From the NCBI GenBank assembly GCA_037137575.1, contig JBAXKB010000034.1, forward strand, positions 1-11,039: a stretch of 11,039 bases of DNA, written 5' to 3'. Positions 5,430 to 11,039 of this stretch are shown piece after piece. The first letter of the stretch is position 1. Every line of letters starts with the position of its first letter. Below the pieces are notes generated by a model. That model made no database searches. It was not told the DNA's origin and saw only the letters and a program-made list of their open reading frames with translations. The translations under genes and the position numbers were made by a program. The stretch comes from UBA5976 sp037137575. GTDB lineage: Bacteria; Actinomycetota; Actinomycetes; S36-B12; UBA5976.

Positions 5430-7202
5430 TTGAGCGACCTTTCACAGGAACCTCAGAACCGCCTTAATTGGAAAAAGCCAACTATTGGACTTGTTTTCGC
5501 GTTGGTTGTTTTTGGATTCATTTACTTGGTGTACTCAGGTGTGCAAGCGCAATATCATCTTTCTCGAATCAAGAGCCAAGTCCAGCAGGCTAATTTGAAA
5601 AATGGACATGTAACTGCGGACCTGGCAGCAGAATTATTAAAAGGCATCCGCTCTGATGTCACAGCTGCTCACCAATCAACTACTGGCCCCGTGTGGTGGG
5701 CAGCAGCGCATATTCCTTACTTAGGCCGAACGCCTGCGGCTGTGCGAACCGTTACTACCAATTTGAATGCTGCGTTTGCTGCAACGACTGGGCTTGAAAA
5801 TAATCTGCGCAATAGCAAACCCAATACGTCGCTTAGCGATTTGAAATTCATTTTGACTTTAAGCACTTCTCTGAACCAACTAAGTGCTCCTATTAAACAC
5901 GGGGCAAATGAGATAAACGCCTTGAACTTGAACGGGGTACCAGCGATTGTGGCTGACCCTGTTCGGCAATTAGGTACTGGGTTTGCCAATCTTGCTCCGA
6001 TTGTCGAAGATGCCAAGATGTTTAGTTACATAGCTCCGGCTTTGCTTGGCATTGACCGTCCCCGTAAGTGGATGTTGGTATTTCAAAACGGAGCTGAAGC
6101 ACGATCTATCGGTGGCTTCCCAGGCGGATGGGGTATCTTGACCGCAAGTGCGGGCCGACTAAAACTTTCGCCGATTTATAAAGAAACAGGCGTTATGCGC
6201 AGGCCACTGCTCAATTGGCGCGATTATGTAACTCCAGATCAAGCAGAACTATATGGCTACGACCTATCAAGGTTCTCTGACATGAACATCTCGCCGGACT
6301 TTCCAACAAATGCGCGCCTAATGGCGGCCCTTGAGGAACAAAATTTTGGCCAACAAGTTGATGGTGTTATTTCTATGAATGAACACGCATTAGCTGATTT
6401 TATGCAAGTAACTGGTTCGGTAAAAATTCATGGCCGCGAGATTTCCTCTAAAAATGCTGTTGATTACATAACCCGCGGTGTTTATCAAGATTATTCTGAT
6501 CCAAAACAAAAAGATGCTGCTGTTTTCTTAATTATCGAAAAAACATTTGCAAAATTCCAAACAGGCGCAATTGGGCCGGCTCGGTTATTGCAGGCATTTA
6601 TTCCAGCAATCCATAGTAAAAATTTGCATGCTTGGGCTAAAGAGAAATCTGTCCAAAGCAAGATTCTCAAGTCACCGATTGGCGGCTCACTTGCCGATGT
6701 AAATAAGCCAACTACTGCAGTCGTGCTGATAAACGGAGCGGGTAACAAGTTGGATGCGTACGTCAAAGCAAATGTTCGATACGAACAAGGCGTTTGTGAG
6801 GCAGATTTCCCTTACCGAGATTCAGTCATGAAAGTTTCACTGAATAACACGGCGCCAACGAGCGGACTACCTGCATATGTAACAACCCGATTTGATTTGG
6901 GCACAATGCGGCCAAGCAACCCGGGCGCAACAAAAATGTTGGTTTTCATTCATGTGCCACTTGGGTCAGTTTTTGAATCTGCAAAAATTGGGGGCAAGTC
7001 GGTGCTCCCAGTTTCTCAAGGTACTGATTTATATCGTGACGTTTGGCGCTTTGACATTGAATTACCGGCACAGTCGACTCGGCGCGTTGATTTAAAATTC
7101 GCTGAGCCAGCGTTAGGAAATGATCCACGCCCATCGTTATGGACGCAATCAATGCCAAATGTGGTCAAGGCTAAAGTGATTGCTGGGTTAGGCTGTAATT
7201 AA
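5430..7202 (+). CDS. DUF4012 membrane-anchored protein
   Basis: A 590-residue protein of the DUF4012 family, found mainly in actinobacteria and often near exopolysaccharide or envelope genes; its biochemistry is unknown. A short cytosolic N-terminus with Arg/Lys is followed by one membrane segment (about 19-39), so nearly all of the protein faces outward. Family marks are GPVWWAAAHIPYLGRTPAAVR (86-106) and the core block RKWMLVFQNGAEARSIGGFPGGWG (212-235). Residues 45-190 are helix-rich. Only two cysteines are present, C456 and C589 (next to last residue), both outside the membrane, so a disulfide that pins the C-terminus is possible. Start is TTG with a good SD. The stop overlaps the phosphatase start (TAATG), so the two are translationally coupled. 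A role in assembling or controlling a surface polymer is inferred from family context. Confidence 0.88.
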   Translation: MSDLSQEPQNRLNWKKPTIGLVFALVVFGFIYLVYSGVQAQYHLSRIKSQVQQANLKNGHVTADLAAELLKGIRSDVTAAHQSTTGPVWWAAAHIPYLGRTPAAVRTVTTNLNAAFAATTGLENNLRNSKPNTSLSDLKFILTLSTSLNQLSAPIKHGANEINALNLNGVPAIVADPVRQLGTGFANLAPIVEDAKMFSYIAPALLGIDRPRKWMLVFQNGAEARSIGGFPGGWGILTASAGRLKLSPIYKETGVMRRPLLNWRDYVTPDQAELYGYDLSRFSDMNISPDFPTNARLMAALEEQNFGQQVDGVISMNEHALADFMQVTGSVKIHGREISSKNAVDYITRGVYQDYSDPKQKDAAVFLIIEKTFAKFQTGAIGPARLLQAFIPAIHSKNLHAWAKEKSVQSKILKSPIGGSLADVNKPTTAVVLINGAGNKLDAYVKANVRYEQGVCEADFPYRDSVMKVSLNNTAPTSGLPAYVTTRFDLGTMRPSNPGATKMLVFIHVPLGSVFESAKIGGKSVLPVSQGTDLYRDVWRFDIELPAQSTRRVDLKFAEPALGNDPRPSLWTQSMPNVVKAKVIAGLGCN

Positions 7203-7885
7203 TGAGTAATCTGGCCGATTCAGTGATGTTCGTCTGCACAGCAAATATTTGCCGCAGCCCAGTTGCCGATGAAATTTTTAGCCGCGAGGTTGGCCCATGG
7301 TTAGCTAGCACCGATTTTTCACTTGCCGTGACTTCACGTGGCACCCATGCAGTTGCCGGGGACCAACGATGCAAGGTAGCTTCCGAGCGCTTTGAAATTA
7401 CTCAGCCTGGAGTATCTTCACTTTTCCAAGGTGGCGAACCTGAAGCCCAAGGTTTAATTCTGACCATGGAGCAGCAGCAGATGTCGTTTTTGGCCCAGTC
7501 TTTTCCGAAGTTTCGCTCCCGGATTTTCACGTTGCCGCAGGCTGTTGAAATTGCAGAAAAAATTTATGACGGGATGTTAGACGGAAGCCTTTTCACTTCC
7601 CCTGATCCGCAAATGGGAATTGGCTTCGTTGCCCCACCGTTGCCCGAAGACATGTCCCAACGCTGGTCTTGGCTCGTTAGCGAACTCGATGCAAACCGGG
7701 GGTTAATCACCAAGACCAATTCAATTTTGACCTCTGGCGACTTTGATATTGCAGACGCCCACCAGCCAGATGGCCCAACTCATGAGTTAGCTCTCGATTT
7801 AATCGATGAGAATGCAAAAGCCCTTGCAACTCTAATTCAAAGCATTTTGGGTGCTAACGAATTTTCAAAAGTTCCGTCTACCTAA
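7202..7885 (+). CDS. Low-molecular-weight protein tyrosine phosphatase
   Basis: A 227-residue cytosolic phosphatase of the low-molecular-weight PTP (arsenate-reductase-like) family. The P-loop C-x5-R is at C12-R18 (VCTANICRSP): C12 is the nucleophile, and R18 and S19 hold the phosphate. The general acid is probably D185 in FDIADAHQPDG near the C-terminus, where most relatives have DP; here the next residue is alanine. The family is usually near 150-160 residues; the extra length lies between about 115 and 180, so this is a long variant with an inserted region. Bacterial relatives (Wzb, Etp, PtpA types) dephosphorylate tyrosine kinases or export machinery for polysaccharide. Its start overlaps the DUF4012 stop by one base, and no strong SD is present, so it depends on coupling. 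No tyrosine kinase is visible in the window. Confidence 0.88.
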   Translation: MSNLADSVMFVCTANICRSPVADEIFSREVGPWLASTDFSLAVTSRGTHAVAGDQRCKVASERFEITQPGVSSLFQGGEPEAQGLILTMEQQQMSFLAQSFPKFRSRIFTLPQAVEIAEKIYDGMLDGSLFTSPDPQMGIGFVAPPLPEDMSQRWSWLVSELDANRGLITKTNSILTSGDFDIADAHQPDGPTHELALDLIDENAKALATLIQSILGANEFSKVPST

Positions 7886-8013
7886 ATTCTTATACGCACT
7901 AAGGAATTTTTCCGTAATAACCCTGAAAAAAACCCGAAAAATTACGCTTCTCAATTAGGTGATTGCTCAAAAGTCCCTTAGCGTGGGTAATGCTAGATCT
8001 GCTAGCTAAGTTC

Positions 8014-8018
8014 AGGGG
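8014..8018 (+). promoter_or_regulatory. SD of the helicase gene
   Basis: AGGGG lies 6 bases before the ATG at 8025. The preceding 139-base gap after the phosphatase has A/T-rich stretches and a weak dyad (CGTAAT at 7913-7918 with ATTACG at 7941-7946). Possible -10 hexamers (GGTAAT 7986-7991, TAGATC 7994-7999) exist, but the promoter cannot be fixed by eye. Confidence 0.5.
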
Positions 8019-8024
8019 TCAATA

Positions 8025-9986
8025 ATGTCAGCGTCAAGTTCCAACCCTGAAAGCCCGCGCGCTCGCAAATTAAAAAAAGATCGTTCTGTTGACAAGGCTG
8101 GTAAATCAAAAGCCGCCTCAGCAAAAGGTGTAGCCAAAAAATCAAGTGCCACTAACGGCAAAAAAGCTAAGGCGAAAACAGTCAATACTAAACCAGCTCG
8201 TTTTACCCGTGAAGATGAAATCCCCGCAAAGTCAGGACGTACGCGTCGTGATGATGCCGGTACAAAGCCAAGTCGCTCCCGTGATGACGCCCCAACTCGC
8301 AGAGTACGCAGTGACGATGCTCCAGCAACTCGTCGACCAGCACGAAGCGATGATTCAGCTCCTAGAGCACGTCGCCCGCGTAGCGATGAAGCCCCGACTA
8401 AGCCTCGGACCTCAAGGTTTGCGCAAGATAGCAAGCCAGAGCGTAAACCACGCACAAAACAAACTTTTAACGATTCAGTAGATTTCCGCTCTGACGATCG
8501 TCCAAGCCGAGGCCGCAGCGAAGCACCAGCTCGTAAAAAGCCAGCAGGTTCATACGATTCAGACTCACGTAGCGAACCAAGAAAGCGTAGTTCAGCTCCA
8601 CGTCGCGATTCAGGCTCAAGTTATGATCGCAGACCACCGCGCACAAACTCTCGTCCACCAGCTGCGGGCAAGGCAATGAAGCGCGAAGCACAACCAGCGC
8701 CAAGTGGAACTGAAACTTTCGAATCAGTTGGCGTTCATCCGGCATTAGTTAAGCTGCTGGCCAAAGATGGAATTACTGAACCGTTCTCGATTCAGCAGGC
8801 GACTTTGCCAGATGCGATTGCGGGGCTTGATGTATTAGGCCGCGCTCAGACTGGTTCTGGAAAGACTTTGGCATTCGGTTTGGCCATGCTCACAAAGCTT
8901 GCCGGCCGCAAAGCTAAACCACGCCAACCACTCGGTCTTGTTTTGGTTCCTACTCGCGAACTCGCAATGCAGGTAACCGATGCCTTAACCCCATTGGCAC
9001 GCGTAATCGATTTGGATGTTCGTCTGATTGCTGGCGGTATGCCATACGCAAAACAAATTGATGCCTTACGTCGTGGCGTTCCAATCTTGGTTTCAACACC
9101 AGGGCGCTTGAGCGATCTTGTTGACCAGGGTCATTGTGACTTGTCACAAATTCAGGTTGTTGTGTTGGACGAAGCTGATCAAATGTGTGACATGGGTTTC
9201 ATGCCACAGATGATTGATATTTTGGATTTAGTTCCAACCGAAGGCCAACGTCTACTTTTCAGTGCGACTCTTGATGGCGATGTTGATCGTCTGGTTTCGC
9301 GCTACCTTAAGGATCCGGTTCTGCATGAAACTTCTGCAACCGGTGCCAGCGTTACCACTATGGAACACCATATTTTGATTGTTGAGCCACGTGAGAAAGA
9401 TGAAGTGTTACAACACATCGCTGCTCGTAATGGCAAGAGCATTTTGTTCGTGCGCACGCAAGCTGCGGCGGACCGAATTTCTTCCGATTTAGCTTTTGTT
9501 GGCATTCCAGTAGGCGCACTGCATGGTGGTAAGTCACAGAACTTGCGAACTCGCACAATCAATGAGTTCCGTGAAGGTGTTACCGATGTTCTTGTTGCAA
9601 CCGATGTTGCAGCTCGTGGTATCCACGTTGATGGCATCTCGCTAGTTGTGCACGTTGATCCGCCTGGTGATCCAAAGGATTACCTACATCGTTCGGGCCG
9701 AACTGCCCGCGCTGGTGATGAAGGTCGTGTTGTCACAATCATTGGCCCACGCCAGCAGCGCACGGTGCTTGGCATGATGGATCGCATCGGTGTTAAGCCG
9801 CAGGTAACTCGGGTTACTGCTGATTCACGTGATTTGACTGAAATTACCGGCGCCCAGGAACCTTCTGGAAAGCCTTGGAAATTGGCAAAATCGGCCCCAA
9901 CAGGCGGCGGACGTGGCCGACCTGGAAGTGGCGGGCGACGAAATGCCGGTGGCGGACGCAGTTCTGGCCGCCCTCGGAATCGTTAA
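8025..9986 (+). CDS. DEAD-box ATP-dependent RNA helicase with long charged tails
   Basis: A 653-residue cytosolic helicase that uses ATP to unwind or remodel RNA, typically in ribosome assembly, mRNA decay or cold adaptation. Core motifs in order: Q motif FSIQQ (254-258), I AQTGSGKT (274-281), Ia PTREL (309-313), GG (337-338), Ib TPGR (358-361), II DEAD (382-385), III SAT (413-415), IV ILFVRT (473-478), V ATDVAARGIH (525-534) and VI HRSGRTARAG (555-564). All catalytic residues are intact. The core is about 360 residues, so roughly 225 residues lie before it: first a Lys/Ala/Ser-rich part (1-60), then an Arg/Asp/Ser/Pro-rich repeat region (65-210), which should be disordered. The C-terminal tail (625-653) is Gly/Arg-rich, an RGG-like RNA-binding end. 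Similar to RhlE/CsdA-type actinobacterial enzymes; the precise orthologue is not assigned. Monocistronic as far as can be seen. Confidence 0.97.
   Translation: MSASSSNPESPRARKLKKDRSVDKAGKSKAASAKGVAKKSSATNGKKAKAKTVNTKPARFTREDEIPAKSGRTRRDDAGTKPSRSRDDAPTRRVRSDDAPATRRPARSDDSAPRARRPRSDEAPTKPRTSRFAQDSKPERKPRTKQTFNDSVDFRSDDRPSRGRSEAPARKKPAGSYDSDSRSEPRKRSSAPRRDSGSSYDRRPPRTNSRPPAAGKAMKREAQPAPSGTETFESVGVHPALVKLLAKDGITEPFSIQQATLPDAIAGLDVLGRAQTGSGKTLAFGLAMLTKLAGRKAKPRQPLGLVLVPTRELAMQVTDALTPLARVIDLDVRLIAGGMPYAKQIDALRRGVPILVSTPGRLSDLVDQGHCDLSQIQVVVLDEADQMCDMGFMPQMIDILDLVPTEGQRLLFSATLDGDVDRLVSRYLKDPVLHETSATGASVTTMEHHILIVEPREKDEVLQHIAARNGKSILFVRTQAAADRISSDLAFVGIPVGALHGGKSQNLRTRTINEFREGVTDVLVATDVAARGIHVDGISLVVHVDPPGDPKDYLHRSGRTARAGDEGRVVTIIGPRQQRTVLGMMDRIGVKPQVTRVTADSRDLTEITGAQEPSGKPWKLAKSAPTGGGRGRPGSGGRRNAGGGRSSGRPRNR
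8247..8396 (+). repeat. Degenerate R(S)DDAP repeats in the helicase N-terminus
   Basis: Residues 75-124 hold a short unit at 10-12-residue spacing: RDDAG (75-79), RDDAP (86-90), RSDDAP (95-100), RSDDSAP (107-113) and RSDEAP (119-124), separated by Arg/Pro/Thr-rich linkers. Weaker copies follow (RSDDRP 155-160, RSEAP 164-168). At the DNA level the copies have diverged, so this is a protein-level repeat. Confidence 0.65.
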
Positions 9987-10034
9987 CTCTTTTACCGAAC
10001 CGCCCATTAACGCCTATTCTTATTGATTGGTAGT

Positions 10035-10043
10035 AAGGGAGGA
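10035..10043 (+). promoter_or_regulatory. Strong SD of the coiled-coil gene
   Basis: AAGGGAGGA ends 4 bases before the ATG at 10048 and is the most complete SD in the window, which suggests high translation. Another ATG at 10043 is out of frame. Promoter elements in the 61-base gap after the helicase are not clear. Confidence 0.7.
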
Positions 10044-10047
10044 TGCA

Positions 10048-11039
10048 ATGAGCCAAAATAACCCACGCGGTATTGGACGTCTGTTCGGCGGCTCTGCTGA
10101 ACCTGAAACCCAAAATCAGCCTACTCAAGCAGATCAACAAGGGTTAGTTAACGCTCTGCAGGCTCGAATTGCTGAACTCGAAGCACAGGTATCTCGACCT
10201 ACGTTCGTTGATATCAATGAAGATGACCTAAACAAATTTGTCGCTGAGGATGCGGCCGTAATTATTAGGGCCGCCCGTGAACGCGCCGCCAAACTTATGG
10301 AGCAAGCATCGCAGGCATTAACTAATGCTGAAAATGATCGTGAAGCCCTAAAGCAAACTGCGGACCTTGAAGCTAGGCGCATTCGGGAAGCGGCAAATGT
10401 TGATGCTCGGAAACTGCGCGGCGAGGCAACTGCAACTTTGGAAGCTGCGCGCGAGCAAGCCAGCGCAGTCCTATCGGCCGCACAATCACAGGCTGATGCA
10501 CATATCGCCGGCTCAGATAGCCAAGTAGCAGCAATTATCGATGAGGCAACATCAGAAGCGGCTTCAACTCTTGGCGAAGCAACTCAGATCCGCGATGCTG
10601 CGAATGAGTTTGCCGAACAATTAAGAAACCAAGTGGAATATGAAACTTCAGAATTACGACAGCGCACTGAATTAGAAACTGTTGCCCTGCGGGATGCGAC
10701 GCTATCGGAAGTTGCGCAACTTCGCCGCCAAACTGAAACCTATGTTGGTGAGCTACGGGCAAGCACAGATCAGTGGGCGAATGAATTAAAAGCATCAGCT
10801 CAAGATGAGGCTGCAGCGCTAATTGCACGCGGTGAACAGGAAATTAGCGAGCTTCGCAGTAGAACTGAAATCGAATTGGCTCAGCTGCGTGAACGCACTG
10901 AGCAATACGCGAATGAACTTCGTACGCGCATCGATCGCGAAACCAGCGAATTGCGTGATACTGCGCAGCGCGAAACTACCGAATTGCGTGATACTGCGCA
11001 GCGTGAGACCGATGAATTACGGAATCGTATTGGCTCCGA
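10048..11039 (+). CDS. Long coiled-coil protein, Scy/FilP/DivIVA-like (incomplete at 3' end)
   Basis: The frame stays open from ATG 10048 to the window edge, giving 330 residues and no stop. Residues 1-32 are polar with a Gly/Arg-rich start (RGIGRLFGG). A short coil (33-48) follows, then a junction PTFVDINEDDLNKF (51-64). From about 68 onward it is one Ala/Glu/Arg/Gln-rich helix with no proline or signal peptide. Residues 192-330 repeat every 11 residues with a leucine (mostly LR) at each start. Hendecad-rich coils of this type are known in the actinobacterial polar-growth scaffold proteins Scy and FilP, and DivIVA is also a coiled-coil pole protein; the typical DivIVA N-terminal motif is not seen. 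A cytosolic cytoskeletal or polar scaffold role is likely, inferred from composition. Alternatives are an SMC-like or other filament protein. Confidence 0.8.
   Translation, partial: MSQNNPRGIGRLFGGSAEPETQNQPTQADQQGLVNALQARIAELEAQVSRPTFVDINEDDLNKFVAEDAAVIIRAARERAAKLMEQASQALTNAENDREALKQTADLEARRIREAANVDARKLRGEATATLEAAREQASAVLSAAQSQADAHIAGSDSQVAAIIDEATSEAASTLGEATQIRDAANEFAEQLRNQVEYETSELRQRTELETVALRDATLSEVAQLRRQTETYVGELRASTDQWANELKASAQDEAAALIARGEQEISELRSRTEIELAQLRERTEQYANELRTRIDRETSELRDTAQRETTELRDTAQRETDELRNRIGS
10621..11039 (+). repeat. Hendecad (11-residue, 33-base) repeat array
   Basis: Leucines at residues 192, 203, 214, 225, 236, 247, 258, 269, 280, 291, 302, 313 and 324 are spaced exactly 11 apart, each followed by R except at 247 (K) and 258 (I). 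The typical unit is L-R-x-x-T-x-x-E-x-x-E. The array continues past the window end. Such a pattern favours a nearly straight or slightly right-handed coil rather than the left-handed heptad coil. Confidence 0.85.
10936..11034 (+). repeat. Near-identical 33-base tandem copies
   Basis: Copies at 10936-10968 and 10969-11001 differ at only 2 of 33 bases; a third copy (11002-11034) is more diverged. Each encodes one hendecad beginning RET(S/T/D)ELR. This is the most recent-looking duplication in the array. Confidence 0.85.

Noticed and set aside
7903..7946. Possible terminator after the phosphatase gene
   Set aside because: The dyads (GGAA/TTCC and CGTAAT/ATTACG) are short, with a small or 22-base loop, and no T-run follows on the coding strand.
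8012..8455. 147-residue open frame on the minus strand
   Set aside because: Antisense of the repetitive helicase N-terminus; its Ser/Arg/Leu-rich repeats mirror the R(S)DDAP codons.
10535..10828. 97-residue open frame on the minus strand (and a similar one at 10134-10382)
   Set aside because: Both are antisense to the open coiled-coil frame, which has a strong SD and regular repeat structure.
10936..11034. CRISPR-like direct repeats
   Set aside because: The 33-base units are contiguous with no spacers and stay in frame as coding sequence.

Overview
The window looks like chromosome of a small-genome, mid-G+C actinobacterium, possibly a freshwater planktonic type. This is inference from gene content: a DUF4012 membrane protein, a low-molecular-weight tyrosine phosphatase, a DEAD-box helicase with long basic tails and a Scy/FilP/DivIVA-like coiled coil. 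Gene spacing is tight, TTG starts occur, and several genes lack a Shine-Dalgarno (SD) sequence, as in leaderless transcripts. No rRNA, tRNA, CRISPR array, transposase or phage gene was seen.

Layout. Bases 43-2764 hold four small metabolic or accessory genes: a GNAT acetyltransferase (-) divergent from an aldo/keto reductase (+), then a YCII/DGPF-domain protein (-) and a SOUL-family heme-binding-like protein (-). The convergent gap after the reductase (about 1544-1798) is unusually rich in short inverted repeats. Bases 3009-4538 encode a 12-TM APC-superfamily permease whose upstream region carries two separate dyads, one lying between a plausible -35 and -10. Bases 4673-5275 encode a small secreted protein that is very lysine-rich. 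Bases 5430-7885 are a two-gene operon (stop/start overlap TAATG) of a DUF4012 membrane-anchored protein and a low-molecular-weight protein tyrosine phosphatase; such genes are usually linked to envelope or exopolysaccharide functions. Bases 8025-9986 encode a DEAD-box RNA helicase with about 225 residues of disordered arginine/aspartate/serine-rich N-terminus and a Gly/Arg-rich C-terminal tail. From 10048 to the window edge runs an incomplete coiled-coil gene whose visible second half is a perfectly phased 11-residue (hendecad) repeat.

How they may work together. The secreted protein, the DUF4012/phosphatase pair and the coiled-coil protein all point to the cell envelope and polar growth, but nothing in the sequence ties them into one pathway. 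The genes before 2764 appear to be independent transcription units. The most unusual items are the 13 consecutive leucines spaced exactly 11 residues apart in the last gene, the repeated Asp-rich/Arg-rich tail of the helicase, the arginine-free, lysine-rich secreted protein and the paired dyads upstream of the permease.
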